A DNA stretch of 64,000 nt from an uncultured Blautia sp. (GCF_934372025.1 NZ_CAKROJ010000004.1:35532-99531), one strand, 5' to 3'; numbered from the stretch's first letter, positions 1 through 9,864 are shown. Numbers and translations are program-made. The notes: generated by a model from the letters alone, not told the origin.

Positions 1-1
1 C

Positions 2-505
2 GGAGGCAGAGAAGGTTATACAGAAGCTTCCGGCAGTACACTTGTCTGTGGTGCAGAAAAAAACGGTGTTTCACTGATTGCAGTTGTCCTTCAGGGTGCA
101 TCCGGCACTACTGTTGCTGAAGCAGTAAGTCTTCTGAATTACGGATTTGATAATTTCCAGATACTTTCTCTTGGTGATAACGACTTTAACATGGCCTCCG
201 GCGGCAAAGTGCTGGTTCCGAATGGCACCACCGCAGATACCCTTACCACTCAGGATGGAGAAGTTCAGGACGGACAGTACACCAGACAGTTTTTCTTCAA
301 CGGAACACCTGTCGGCACTGCAGTTATGTCCGTAACTTCAACAGAAGACGATACTGCCGTCATTGATGCCAGCGCTCAGAATCTCACTGCCGCACAGAAT
401 TATACTGCCAGTCACACAAACATTCCGTACTTCGTGATCGGCGGCATCGGATTGCTTCTGGCTCTTCTGATTCTTCTGCGTATCATCAAAATTGCAAAAT
501 CCTGA
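2..505 (+). CDS. D-alanyl-D-alanine carboxypeptidase, C-terminal part (partial at 5' end)
   Basis: Open reading frame entering from the left edge and ending at TGA 503-505, giving about 167 residues. The first residues (GREGYTEASGSTLVCGAEK) match the stretch just after the KTG motif of PBP5-type serine carboxypeptidases, followed by the usual strand ending in VVLQG. A beta-rich tail then leads to one C-terminal membrane helix (about residues 140-162, GIGLLLALLILLRII) and a short basic end. Such enzymes trim the terminal D-Ala from peptidoglycan pentapeptides outside the membrane. The catalytic SxxK and SxN motifs lie outside the window, so the call rests on the C-terminal part only. A second carboxypeptidase of the same architecture is at 12179-13489. 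Confidence 0.75.
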   Translation, partial: GGREGYTEASGSTLVCGAEKNGVSLIAVVLQGASGTTVAEAVSLLNYGFDNFQILSLGDNDFNMASGGKVLVPNGTTADTLTTQDGEVQDGQYTRQFFFNGTPVGTAVMSVTSTEDDTAVIDASAQNLTAAQNYTASHTNIPYFVIGGIGLLLALLILLRIIKIAKS

Positions 506-546
506 TACCGGATATTAATTTTATCTCTTGAATATTTTTACCAAAA

Positions 547-590
547 ACAACCTCCGCCTTTTTTCAGACGGAGGTTGTTTTTTTTCTTAT
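547..590. terminator. Intrinsic terminator between convergent genes
   Basis: Stem AACCTCCG/CGGAGGTT with a run of eight T on the + side and five A on the other side. It ends the + strand carboxypeptidase and could also serve rfbD, whose stop is at 614. Confidence 0.85.
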
Positions 591-613
591 CACTCTGCTT
601 CTTTTTATTACAG

Positions 614-1468
614 TTATCCCTGTTTAATTTCTTCCAGATAACGTCCAAGTGCATCTTTCCAGTCCGGAAGTCTTGTAAATCCATGTTCTTCCAGTTTCTT
701 TTTTTCCAAACGGCTGTTGGATGGACGTTTTGCTTTTGCCGGGTATTCCGCGGAGCTTACAGGAAGTACTTTTACTTCCATGCCTGCCTGACGGAATATT
801 TCTTTTGCAAAATCACACCAGGAAATATATCCGCCTTCGTTTGTTGCATGATATTTTCCATACTCTTCTTTTTCAAGCATATCCACAAGGAGTCTTGCAA
901 GGTCATAGGTATAAGTAGGCGTACCGATCTGATCATCAACGACAGTTAATGTATCATGAGTCTTACCAAGATTCAGCATCGTCTTGATAAAGTTTTTGCC
1001 ATTCAGACCAAATACCCATGCAATACGAACGATATAATGCTTCGGTGCATATTTTTCTACTGCAACTTCACCTTCATATTTGCACTGTCCGTATACATTT
1101 AGTGGTTTTACAACCGGATCATCCGGTTCCCACGGACGGGTTCCCTGTCCGTCAAATACATAATCTGTACTGAGATAGATCATAGGAATATCAAGTTTTC
1201 CACACATTCTGGCAATATTTGCTGTCCCATCCACATTGACCTTGTGGCAAACTTCCTGGTTATCCTCAGCAGCATCCACTGCTGTCCATGCAGCACAGTG
1301 AACAACTTTATCCGGATGCACTTCACCGATCACTTTTTCAACAGCAGCACCGTCTGTGATGTCCATCTCTGCAACATCCACACCAACGCCTTCATAGCCT
1401 CTTCTCGCCAGCTCATTCATAACATCATATCCAAGCTGTCCTTTTACTCCGGTTACTAATACTTTCAT
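614..1468 (-). CDS. rfbD: dTDP-4-dehydrorhamnose reductase
   Basis: Last enzyme of dTDP-L-rhamnose synthesis; it reduces dTDP-4-keto-L-rhamnose with NAD(P)H in the cytoplasm. The 284 residues match the family length. The N-terminal Rossmann motif is GVKGQLGYD (about residues 7-15), STDYVFDG is at about 100, and the SDR catalytic YxxxK is seen as YGQCK. It is the last gene of the minus-strand polysaccharide operon, 11 bases after the glycosyltransferase at 1480-3933. With rfbA and rfbC in the same operon and rfbB just upstream, all four dTDP-rhamnose genes are present, so L-rhamnose is probably a building block of the exported glycan. Confidence 0.96.
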   Translation of the reverse strand: MKVLVTGVKGQLGYDVMNELARRGYEGVGVDVAEMDITDGAAVEKVIGEVHPDKVVHCAAWTAVDAAEDNQEVCHKVNVDGTANIARMCGKLDIPMIYLSTDYVFDGQGTRPWEPDDPVVKPLNVYGQCKYEGEVAVEKYAPKHYIVRIAWVFGLNGKNFIKTMLNLGKTHDTLTVVDDQIGTPTYTYDLARLLVDMLEKEEYGKYHATNEGGYISWCDFAKEIFRQAGMEVKVLPVSSAEYPAKAKRPSNSRLEKKKLEEHGFTRLPDWKDALGRYLEEIKQG

Positions 1469-1479
1469 TCAAGTTCCTC

Positions 1480-3933
1480 CTATATCCGCTTTAATGAGAA
1501 ATCCTGACTCTTCAGTGTCAGGTTTGGATTATAATACGGATCTCCGTCACGCATGATATCCGGCCAGCGTCTTTCAAAAATCTGAATTTCCTTATTAAAT
1601 CGAGCTACTTTTTCCGGTGTATCTTCAAGTCCTCTGGACTTGGATTCATAATGATACAGTTCCGCATATGGATTATATACGATCAGATATCCCGCTTCAC
1701 GAAGTTTCATACAAAAATCAATATCGTTAAATGCAACGGCAAGTTCCTCTGTGAGTCCTCCGACTTTGTCAAAGGCTTCTCTTTTGACCATCATGCAGGC
1801 TGCTGTCACTGCACTGTAATCCTGCGCACAGATGATTCTGTGGCAATATCCGGTTGTGCCTCTCGGCTGCAGTACAAAACAATGACCTGCGATTCCACCA
1901 AATCCAATCACGACCCCTGCATGCTGGATCGTATCATCTTCATAATACATTCTTGCTCCGACTGCACCTACATCACTGCGCATACAATATCCCAGCAATT
2001 CTTCCAGACAGTCTTCATTAATGATCTCAGTATCATTATTCAGAAGAAGAATATACTCTCCTTTTGCAAAAGTTGCTCCATAATTATTGATTGCAGAATA
2101 ATTGAATTCCCTGTCCCAGTATACCACATGAACCTTTGGATTTTCTGCCTCCAGCTGTTTGTAATACTGGAAAGTAGACTCTTCCGTGCTGTTGTTTTCT
2201 ACGATAATAAATTCATAATTTTTGTAGCTTGATTTCTGATCGATCGAGTCCATGCATCGCTTCAGATCATCAATATGATCCTTATTTGGAATGATGATTG
2301 AAATCAACGGATCATGATCTCTGTGAAATCTCGTTCTGTAAAGTCCAAGAAATTCTCCCTGATATACTTCCGCATCAATTCCAGTTCTTTTATAATGCTC
2401 CTCAATCGCACGTTTTCCCGCCTCAAATGCATATGTCTTACTTTCCGGATTCTCCGCAGTAGAGTCCTCATGGCATCTCCAGTGATACAATATTTTCGGC
2501 ACATGATAGATCTCTTCTGGTTTTACAGCTTCCACGCAGCGGAAAATAAAATCATAATCCTGTGCTCCGTCAAATTCTTTACGAAGAGTTCCAACCTGCT
2601 CGATAATTTTTCTGTCCACAACAAATAAATGACAGATATAATTTACCGTACAGAGCAGATCCGGATTATAATCCGGTTTGAAATGCGGCTGAAAGAACTT
2701 ATGTCCGTCCATGGACATTTTGTCTTCATCTGAATAGAGTACTTTGATCTCTCTGTTCTTATTCAGAGCCTTCACACATTCAAACAGTGCATGCGGCGTC
2801 AGTTCATCGTCATGATCTGCAAATGCAATATAATCACCTGTTGCAATTTCTATTGCAGCATTCGTGTTTTCAGAAATCTGCAGCGGTTCTGCATGAGAGA
2901 CAACTTTAATTCTCTCGTCTGATGCTTTCAGTGCTTCCAGAATACGTGCGATCGGTGAATTTGCTCCACTTCCGTCAGACAGACATAATTCCCAGTTCGG
3001 ATATGTCTGATTTCGGATGGTATCCACCAGCTGTCGAAGATATTTCTCATTTGTCTTATACAGAGGAATCACAATCGAAATTTTAGGCTGAAACTCAAAC
3101 TTCTCTCTTCTCTGACGTTCCAGCTCTCTGGCACTCGGAAGATGTCTCACAATCCATTTCTGATATGGAATTTCTCTTGTTGATGCTGTTTTTACTTTTG
3201 CTGCGACTTTACCCAAAAGAGCTGCACTTCCCTGTGATTTCCAGTAGCGAAGACCTTTTTGCGCATATTTTTCTATTTTTTTGCACATTACTACAGACGG
3301 CTGCAGATGTGCCACATGTACAGATTTCGTATTTCCTGCATAAAAAACAACATAGACTACTTTACCTTTAAGATTTGTCAGTTCGACAAAAAAGCCTGAC
3401 TTATCTTTAATTTCCATCTGTTCCATCTCTTCGTAAAGCTGTTCTACATCTACTCGTTCTGTACGAAGTATTTCTGCCTGGATCTTTTCTTTATTTTCAT
3501 CAAATATCTGAATGCGCACCGGTTCGGCAGCCACTGCCCATCCACGGATTCTCAGGAATCCCTGCTGTACCTTTTCTTCTTCAATATAAAACTGTGGTTT
3601 TCCTCTTCGTTTTTCCAGATCCTTTACAGAAACAGAAAACCAGCAGAACGTTTTTTCCGGTGTCTCTGCATAAATGCTGAGTTTCTGATAACCTTCCAGT
3701 GATTCAGGAAGCTGAACTGCCGCTGTGATCCGTTCTCCCCGCATCAGATCAGGATCTTTAAATCGCTCCAGTGCACTGACAACTTCCAGACGCTGAATTT
3801 CCGCTTTTACTTCAGAACCATCAAGTTTTGCACGCATTCTGGCCTCTTTTGGCCATGTTCCCTGCAATATATAACAGCAGGGATCCTGCAGGTGAAAACG
3901 GTCCTTTGTTACCTCAAAAATTTCCTTTGCCAT
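1480..3933 (-). CDS. Two-domain GT2 glycosyltransferase (paralogue of the next gene)
   Basis: 817 residues. The N-terminal 270 residues are beta-rich and contain a repeated unit around a 'GW' or 'GTW' turn. Two GT-A glycosyltransferase family 2 domains follow: one from about residue 283 (KISIVIPLYK, with ADHDDE as the metal-binding acidic motif) and one from about 544 (ISIIIPNKDH, with LLNNDTE and a late FNDIDFCMKLREAG block typical of rhamnosyltransferase-like GT2 proteins). No membrane segments, so it probably works at the cytoplasmic face. It is 21 bases from a paralogue (3955-6375) sharing motifs such as FNYSAINN and YHYESKSRGLEDTPEK, a sign of tandem duplication. Two catalytic domains per protein suggest that each adds two kinds of linkage. 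The sugar is not readable from sequence; rhamnose is inferred from the neighbouring rfb genes. Confidence 0.88.
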   Translation of the reverse strand: MAKEIFEVTKDRFHLQDPCCYILQGTWPKEARMRAKLDGSEVKAEIQRLEVVSALERFKDPDLMRGERITAAVQLPESLEGYQKLSIYAETPEKTFCWFSVSVKDLEKRRGKPQFYIEEEKVQQGFLRIRGWAVAAEPVRIQIFDENKEKIQAEILRTERVDVEQLYEEMEQMEIKDKSGFFVELTNLKGKVVYVVFYAGNTKSVHVAHLQPSVVMCKKIEKYAQKGLRYWKSQGSAALLGKVAAKVKTASTREIPYQKWIVRHLPSARELERQRREKFEFQPKISIVIPLYKTNEKYLRQLVDTIRNQTYPNWELCLSDGSGANSPIARILEALKASDERIKVVSHAEPLQISENTNAAIEIATGDYIAFADHDDELTPHALFECVKALNKNREIKVLYSDEDKMSMDGHKFFQPHFKPDYNPDLLCTVNYICHLFVVDRKIIEQVGTLRKEFDGAQDYDFIFRCVEAVKPEEIYHVPKILYHWRCHEDSTAENPESKTYAFEAGKRAIEEHYKRTGIDAEVYQGEFLGLYRTRFHRDHDPLISIIIPNKDHIDDLKRCMDSIDQKSSYKNYEFIIVENNSTEESTFQYYKQLEAENPKVHVVYWDREFNYSAINNYGATFAKGEYILLLNNDTEIINEDCLEELLGYCMRSDVGAVGARMYYEDDTIQHAGVVIGFGGIAGHCFVLQPRGTTGYCHRIICAQDYSAVTAACMMVKREAFDKVGGLTEELAVAFNDIDFCMKLREAGYLIVYNPYAELYHYESKSRGLEDTPEKVARFNKEIQIFERRWPDIMRDGDPYYNPNLTLKSQDFSLKRI

Positions 3934-3954
3934 ATAAATTTCCTACCTCACTTC

Positions 3955-6375
3955 TCAGTCTTCTCTGATAGAGCAATCCCCTTCCTTTACAGAAAGATTC
4001 GGACTGTAATAAGGATCTCCTGCGTCAAGCTGAGTACTCCATTTTTCCTTAAATCTGGCTATTTCTTTCTCAAACCGGAACTGTTTTTCCGGAGTATCCT
4101 CCAGACCTCTCGATTTAGACTCATAGTGATACAGTTCGGCATGTGGTGTAAACACGATTTTCTTTCCTGCCGCGCGCAGTTTCATGCACAGATCAATATC
4201 ATTGAACGCCACCTGAAAAGTCTCGTCAAAACCACCGACTGCATCAAAGTCAGCTTTCTTTACCATCATGCAGGCTGCTGTCACTGCACTGATTTCCTGT
4301 ACGCTGATCATTCTTCCAAAATAACCGGGATCTTCTCTGGACGCGCGACACATAATATGTCCGGCAATTCCTCCCAAGCCCAGAACAACTCCGGCATGCT
4401 GAACCGTATCATCCGGATAATAAAGTTTCGCTCCTACTGCTGCAACCTGTTCCTGCTGACAGATCTGCAGCATCTCTTCCATCCATTGTGATGTCAGTAT
4501 TTCCACATCATTGTTCAGAAACAGAAGATACTCGCCTTTTGCCTCTCTGGCAGCAAAATTATTGATTGCTGAATAATTAAATTCCTTTTCCCATTTCAGA
4601 ACACGCACCTTTGGATATCGACCCGGAAGTTTTTCATAATAGGAAAATGTTTCTTCTTTTTCGCTGTTATTCTCAACGATCAGCACTTCATAATTCCGGT
4701 AAGTCGATTTCTTTGCCATGGAAAACAGACACAGTTCCAGATCATCTGCATGATCTTTATTTGGAATAATAATTGAAATCATTGGATTCCCCTGAATCTT
4801 CACATAACTTCTGTACCATCCCGGACGTTCTGTCATCTCCACACTGGCATCTATTCCAAGTCTCTGATAATGCTCACGAATCGCATTGCGTCCCGCCTCA
4901 TAAGCATATTTCTTGCTCTCCGGATCTGCTGCTGTAGAATCCATATGGCATCTCCAGTGATAAAGCACTCTCGGAATATGCACAACGCTTTCTGCCTGTT
5001 CACAGCATCTGAAAATAAAATCAAAATCCTGTGCCCCGTCAAACTCTGTTCTAAGATATCCGACTTTATCCGCCAGGCTTTTTCGAACAACAAAAATATG
5101 GCAGATATAATTGTTTTCACGCAGACGGAAAAGATTATAATCCGGTTTAAAATTCGGATCAAAATAGTGCTGTCCGTCCATGCTTACCTTATCCTCATCT
5201 GTATAGATGACATCGGCTGATTTTTCATTGACGACCCTGACAATTTCATACAGAGCATCCGGCTCCAGTGTATCGTCATGATCACAGAGCATCAGATATT
5301 CTCCCTCTGCCATCTCGATCGCCGCATTCGTATTTACAGAGATTCCACCATTTTCGTCAAGTTTTTTATAAGAAATTCTCTTTTCCCGACTGTAATGTTT
5401 CTCGATAAACTCTTTTACTTTATCATCCGGACTTCCGTCTGCCAGGCAAAGCTGCCAGTTTGCATAACTCTGCGCCCGTACGGACTCAAGCAGTTCTTTC
5501 AGATACGGAAGCGGTGTTGCATACAGCGGAATCACAATACTGATTTTGGGATTCTGTGCAAAAGAAGCATGTTTCTGTTTGCGAAGAGTACGCTTGTCCG
5601 CCTGATGTTTCGCAAGCCACGCTTCATAACTCCCCTTTGTCTCGGGATTGTTTTTTCCAAACAGTCTGCTGAAAAATCCTTTGGGCTTATTTGCCTTCTG
5701 AAGTTCCTGTACATTGACCTCACAGGTCTTTGTTACAGAATCTCCCCTGAAATGAAGTACGATCCTCTTTCCGGGGATTTCCTGAAGAACAGCAGAAATA
5801 CGGAATCCGATCTCCTGCTGTCTGTATTCTTCATCCAGTCCCAGTCGTTCTACAACATCCGGGCGCCTGCCTCTGTTTATTCTGCAGTCCAGAATACTGG
5901 TGTCCTCTTTGTGTACTGTAACTTCCACTTCACCTCTCTGGTCGATTACCCAGCCCTGAATCTCAAGCATGGTGTCATAAAGAATTTCCACCCGGTCAAG
6001 ATGGAATTCCACCAGACTTTCTTTCAGAAACTCTTCCAGTTCATCTGATGTTTTTTCCCAGAGGGAGCATCGTTTCTCTCCATCATACAAAAACAGTTCC
6101 AGATCCTGATATTTGTTGATCAGTTGAAGTACTTCCGGAATCTTCACAGTAAATCCCGGCAGAAATTCTCCTGTTTCTATCTGAAGTGCCTGTTCTACAT
6201 CTGGTCTTGGACGAAAAATCACTTTCGGGATTTCAATCTTCTCATGTCCGTCGGCAACCAGCTCAAATTTACATTCTTTCCCGGATGTCGGAATATACCA
6301 TCCTTCCAGACTTAAAACATGCCCATGTCTGTCATTATATTTCTGTTCATCTACGCTAAAGCGTAATTCTTCCAT
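3955..6375 (-). CDS. Two-domain GT2 glycosyltransferase
   Basis: 806 residues with the same plan as the downstream paralogue. Two N-terminal beta-rich repeats each carry a GW core (EGWYIP near residue 26, QGWVID near 145) and a following RPDV motif (RPRPDVEQ, RRPDVVER). GT2 domain one starts near residue 275 (KISIVIPLYA, acidic motif CDHDDTLE). GT2 domain two starts near 532 (ISIIIPNKDHADD, LFLNNDVEIL, FNDIDLCMKLRAAGK). A short basic linker with a Lys/Asn-rich stretch lies before domain one. It lies downstream of the methyltransferase/kinase-like gene with 37 bases between. Likely role: polymerising or branching glycosyltransferase for the exported polysaccharide. Donor, acceptor and linkage are unknown. 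Confidence 0.88.
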   Translation of the reverse strand: MEELRFSVDEQKYNDRHGHVLSLEGWYIPTSGKECKFELVADGHEKIEIPKVIFRPRPDVEQALQIETGEFLPGFTVKIPEVLQLINKYQDLELFLYDGEKRCSLWEKTSDELEEFLKESLVEFHLDRVEILYDTMLEIQGWVIDQRGEVEVTVHKEDTSILDCRINRGRRPDVVERLGLDEEYRQQEIGFRISAVLQEIPGKRIVLHFRGDSVTKTCEVNVQELQKANKPKGFFSRLFGKNNPETKGSYEAWLAKHQADKRTLRKQKHASFAQNPKISIVIPLYATPLPYLKELLESVRAQSYANWQLCLADGSPDDKVKEFIEKHYSREKRISYKKLDENGGISVNTNAAIEMAEGEYLMLCDHDDTLEPDALYEIVRVVNEKSADVIYTDEDKVSMDGQHYFDPNFKPDYNLFRLRENNYICHIFVVRKSLADKVGYLRTEFDGAQDFDFIFRCCEQAESVVHIPRVLYHWRCHMDSTAADPESKKYAYEAGRNAIREHYQRLGIDASVEMTERPGWYRSYVKIQGNPMISIIIPNKDHADDLELCLFSMAKKSTYRNYEVLIVENNSEKEETFSYYEKLPGRYPKVRVLKWEKEFNYSAINNFAAREAKGEYLLFLNNDVEILTSQWMEEMLQICQQEQVAAVGAKLYYPDDTVQHAGVVLGLGGIAGHIMCRASREDPGYFGRMISVQEISAVTAACMMVKKADFDAVGGFDETFQVAFNDIDLCMKLRAAGKKIVFTPHAELYHYESKSRGLEDTPEKQFRFEKEIARFKEKWSTQLDAGDPYYSPNLSVKEGDCSIRED

Positions 6376-6412
6376 GTTCTGTCCTCATTTTATTTTTTAT
6401 ATGAACCGTAAA

Positions 6413-8599
6413 CTATTTCTTCCTGATGCTTCTGTACATCTTCCAGACCTTTGTGTTTTCCATCTCATGTATTTGCCGTTTCAGATGTTGAATTTCCTGA
6501 TCACGCTGCGCAGATACACGACTGAATTCTTTCCAGAATCTGTCCCTTGCTTCCTGTTCCCTGATTACTTCTATTTCAAATCTCAGTGTATGTTCTCCCT
6601 GTGGAATATCAGATATGATAAACTGTGGATCCCCTGCACCAAAATAATACTTATGTTTTGCAATCGGAAATCCATTTGTCGTAAATGGTATTTTCTTTTC
6701 GTTCTCAAGACTGAGATTTTTCAGGAAAAGTCCTCCTGCTGCTTCACCGGGATCCAGACGAAGTCTGTTCACATTTGATGGTATCGGAATTTCCACCTTT
6801 ACTCCATGTTTTCCCATTGGAAGGACAACTGAATCCTTTTCACAGAAATCATTTCCTCTGTCATAAAATACCTGCAGTTTTCTTTCTGCCCCTGCAATAC
6901 GGATCTGTTCATAATAAGCAAGAACATCTACCTTGCCCGGAGAAACCTCTTCGTACATTGCAAGCAGTGGAATATGATCCCCCTCCATATATTTCTGGAA
7001 ATTCTGTTCCATTTCTGCAAATATTTTCATCTCTTCATCTGTAATTCCCGCCTTGCCGTAAAAATCCAGTTCTTTCAGAATCCGACGTTTTCCATCGCTT
7101 TCCAGATAATAATGAATCATTCTGTACAGAATGTATTTGCAGGGAATCGGAAAACGGAATGTCCATTCATAGTCGATAACGGAAACCCTGTCTTTTTCAA
7201 TCAGGATATTGGCCGGCACCAGATCAATATTGGACATACCACTGCAGCGGCAGGTTTCACTTACCGGTACATCACCGAATACTTCAACGAATTCCGGTGT
7301 TTTAAAGAATAATTCTCCATCATGAATATGCTGGATCTTTTTTATATACATAAAGAACAGTTTTTCCAGTTCTTCCAGTTTTCCTTCCTCCAGAAGTTCA
7401 TCAAGACGTTCTTCCAGAGTTTCACCTTCCAGATATTCCAGACGCACCCCATTCTTTTCTGCATGACAGCTGTTCAGTTCCAGCCCCTCTCTTCCATAAA
7501 AGGTTGTCAATTCTCTGGAAATTTTTTCAAGTTTTTTTACATGACCTGATGCTGTCTGATCTGCCGGAAGTTTCTGTACATATCTCGTACCTGTATTGTT
7601 CTCACTAATTTCCGTCCGAATAGAAAACTTCGGATTTCTCTCGTTGGAAAATTTTGCATAAATCGTTTCTGTCTTCACACGGTCTTTGCCGATCAGAAGA
7701 AGAAAGGAATTGGCAAATTCCGGATACAGATCATTCTCAATCAACGAATCATATACCGGTGATTCCTGGAATAACTGCAGCCGTAATCTGTCATAGTTTG
7801 TCTCCAGACGATTCAGCTCACCCTTGGCCGGAAGTCTTTTATCAGAATAAATTGTCATCGGCAGTTTGTAATCCGGAAATGGATAGTACCATTCAGCCTG
7901 AAGATTTCCCGCTTTCCTGAGGATCTCTGCCAGTTCCTTTCTGGAAAAAGTTTTAACTCCGTTTGTCGTCGGATATCCTTCCAGACCTTCAAAAAGCGTT
8001 CCGAAATGATCCTCCGTACATCCAGCCCAGTATTTCAGTCCAAGACGGTTTTCGATCGCAAGCACAATTTTTCCGTCTGGTTTCAGATGTCTGGAAATAA
8101 TTTTGAGAAAATCCACATACGGTGTTTCACTCTGTATGTAAGCCTCTCCATATTCAAACACACCGATCAGTGTGATATAATCATATTTTTCTGTAAGATT
8201 TCTTTCGATATCCTGGAAATTTCCCATCAGAATCTGCAGATTCTGGAAATCTTTGTGGCGCCATGCATTGATCATGCTGCGCTTTCTGGACAGTTCAATG
8301 CAGGTGACTTTTGCCGCTTTTTTACAGAGTGCTCCTGTCACTGCTCCACAGCCTGCCCCTATTTCCAGAACATTTTCATTTCCTGTAAAAGGAATCCAGC
8401 TTAAGATATTTTCTCTGATATGTGAATAATGATACAGGATCGGCCAGCTTTTGCGCTCAGCGATCACCTGATTCCACTTTTCTTCCGGACAGGTTTTTGC
8501 AATTTCCAGCATCTCATCTTCAATCGCACCATCTGTATATAAATCCTGTCCCGGGTAATACGTATCATCCAGAATAACCTGTCCTATTTTTTCACTCAT
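6413..8599 (-). CDS. Methyltransferase / kinase-like / coiled-coil fusion, WbdD-like
   Basis: 728 residues in three visible parts. Residues 50-240 form a class I SAM methyltransferase (VLEIGAGCGAVTG at 77-89, acidic IELS at 101-104). Residues about 310-530 look like a protein-kinase/APH fold: a candidate ATP-binding lysine in YVQKLP (K343), a helix-C glutamate (E358), a catalytic-loop-like DLVPAN (D459, N464) and a metal-binding IDYEW (D476). A beta-rich domain (about 570-690) and a charged, helical, probably coiled-coil tail follow. This order matches E. coli WbdD, which phosphorylates and methylates the non-reducing end of O8/O9 polymannose and sets chain length by its coiled coil. The family parallel is established knowledge; the same role here is inference. 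The start overlaps the ABC ATPase stop by 4 bases (ATGA), implying translational coupling. Confidence 0.75.
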   Translation of the reverse strand: MSEKIGQVILDDTYYPGQDLYTDGAIEDEMLEIAKTCPEEKWNQVIAERKSWPILYHYSHIRENILSWIPFTGNENVLEIGAGCGAVTGALCKKAAKVTCIELSRKRSMINAWRHKDFQNLQILMGNFQDIERNLTEKYDYITLIGVFEYGEAYIQSETPYVDFLKIISRHLKPDGKIVLAIENRLGLKYWAGCTEDHFGTLFEGLEGYPTTNGVKTFSRKELAEILRKAGNLQAEWYYPFPDYKLPMTIYSDKRLPAKGELNRLETNYDRLRLQLFQESPVYDSLIENDLYPEFANSFLLLIGKDRVKTETIYAKFSNERNPKFSIRTEISENNTGTRYVQKLPADQTASGHVKKLEKISRELTTFYGREGLELNSCHAEKNGVRLEYLEGETLEERLDELLEEGKLEELEKLFFMYIKKIQHIHDGELFFKTPEFVEVFGDVPVSETCRCSGMSNIDLVPANILIEKDRVSVIDYEWTFRFPIPCKYILYRMIHYYLESDGKRRILKELDFYGKAGITDEEMKIFAEMEQNFQKYMEGDHIPLLAMYEEVSPGKVDVLAYYEQIRIAGAERKLQVFYDRGNDFCEKDSVVLPMGKHGVKVEIPIPSNVNRLRLDPGEAAGGLFLKNLSLENEKKIPFTTNGFPIAKHKYYFGAGDPQFIISDIPQGEHTLRFEIEVIREQEARDRFWKEFSRVSAQRDQEIQHLKRQIHEMENTKVWKMYRSIRKK

Positions 8600-9852
8600 T
8601 TTTCTTCTCCGTATTGAATCTCCACTTTTGAATTCATATCATAAAAGCCTACTGTATTCTGTTCAGAAACAACGGTAATGTTGCATGCATCATAGAGTCT
8701 GTGAAAAACAGTGAACTCTCCGTCCTTGTATCCTGTACATCCAAACGCAAGCAGGTACTCTCCTCCCTGAAGAAACATCTCCTGCGTAAATGTCACTGTA
8801 CAGGTATCCCCTTTTTCTGAGTGCTCTATATGCATTTTTTCAAACATGGTATTTGTTCCGGTAATCTCCGTTCCTTTGATATCCTTAAAGGTATATGCCA
8901 TGATCGGTTCCTGAATTGTCTCATGAAAAGCAACCTTCATACGTATCTGAAAGGAACTTCCCTTCTCAATCGTATTGGTTGATCTGCCCTTATCATCGAT
9001 CACTGCAAAATCTGTGATCTCTGCCAGCTTATTGCCGTATTCCAGCATATTCGGATTTACCTGAAATTCTTCACTCCAGCTTTCTTTTTTCTTTTCTTCT
9101 TTTTCCTGCTGTTTGGTTGGATCCTGTCCTACCAGAAGCTGTTTGTACATGTCCACCATCTGTTTTGGTGATCCTTCTTCCAGTTTTATACCTTTATTCA
9201 GAAGAATTACTCTGTCGCAATATCTCGAAATACTGCTGAGATCATGGCTGACAAAAAGTATTGTACGACCCATTTTTTTGAATTCTTCGAATTTCCGATA
9301 ACATTTTGCCTGAAAAAACACATCTCCTACAGAAAGTGCCTCATCCACAATAAGAATCTCCGGATCGATGTTGATCGCAACAGCAAAAGCCAGACGAACG
9401 AACATACCACTGGAATATGATTTTACCGGCTGATGTACGAAATCACCGATATCCGCAAAATCCAGAATATCCTGCAGTCTGGCATCAATCTCTTCTTTTG
9501 AAAATCCCATCATGGTTCCATTGAGGTATACATTCTCAATTCCGGTGTATTCCATGTTGAATCCGGCTCCAAGTTCCAGCAGTGCAGAAATTCTTCCATC
9601 TACTTCTACTTCTCCCCCGGTAGGATTCAGTACACCGGTAATAATCTTGAGGATTGTGGATTTACCGGAACCATTCGTTCCGATAATTCCCACAGTTTCA
9701 CCCCTTTTTACATCAAAACTGACATCACAAAGTGCATAATGCTCTCTGACAGGAACTTTGATTCCCAGAGCTTCTTTCAGTCGGTCTGACGGTTTATTAT
9801 ATAATTTATACATCTTATCCAGATGTTTTACCTGAATTGCAAATTCACTCAT
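8596..9852 (-). CDS. Polysaccharide ABC transporter ATPase with C-terminal cargo-type domain (Wzt-like)
   Basis: 418 residues. The first 240 form an ABC ATPase: Walker A GTNGSGKST, signature YSSGMFVRLAF, Walker B ILIVDEALSVGD, and switch histidine in LFVSHD. After a Lys/Glu linker (about 245-258) comes a beta-sandwich C-terminal domain of about 155 residues, as in Wzt of O8/O9 systems where it binds the capped end of the glycan. Plain teichoic-acid TagH-type ATPases do not have this type of tail. It energises export through the permease at 9865-10671, which is 12 bases upstream. The extra domain next to a WbdD-like capper suggests cap recognition before export. Confidence 0.9.
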   Translation of the reverse strand: MSEFAIQVKHLDKMYKLYNKPSDRLKEALGIKVPVREHYALCDVSFDVKRGETVGIIGTNGSGKSTILKIITGVLNPTGGEVEVDGRISALLELGAGFNMEYTGIENVYLNGTMMGFSKEEIDARLQDILDFADIGDFVHQPVKSYSSGMFVRLAFAVAINIDPEILIVDEALSVGDVFFQAKCYRKFEEFKKMGRTILFVSHDLSSISRYCDRVILLNKGIKLEEGSPKQMVDMYKQLLVGQDPTKQQEKEEKKKESWSEEFQVNPNMLEYGNKLAEITDFAVIDDKGRSTNTIEKGSSFQIRMKVAFHETIQEPIMAYTFKDIKGTEITGTNTMFEKMHIEHSEKGDTCTVTFTQEMFLQGGEYLLAFGCTGYKDGEFTVFHRLYDACNITVVSEQNTVGFYDMNSKVEIQYGEEK

Positions 9853-9864
9853 TCTACTCTCCGC

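Noticed and set aside
1480..6375. Possible artefactual duplication of one glycosyltransferase gene
   Set aside because: The two proteins share motifs but differ throughout, including in their N-terminal repeats, so they are diverged paralogues.
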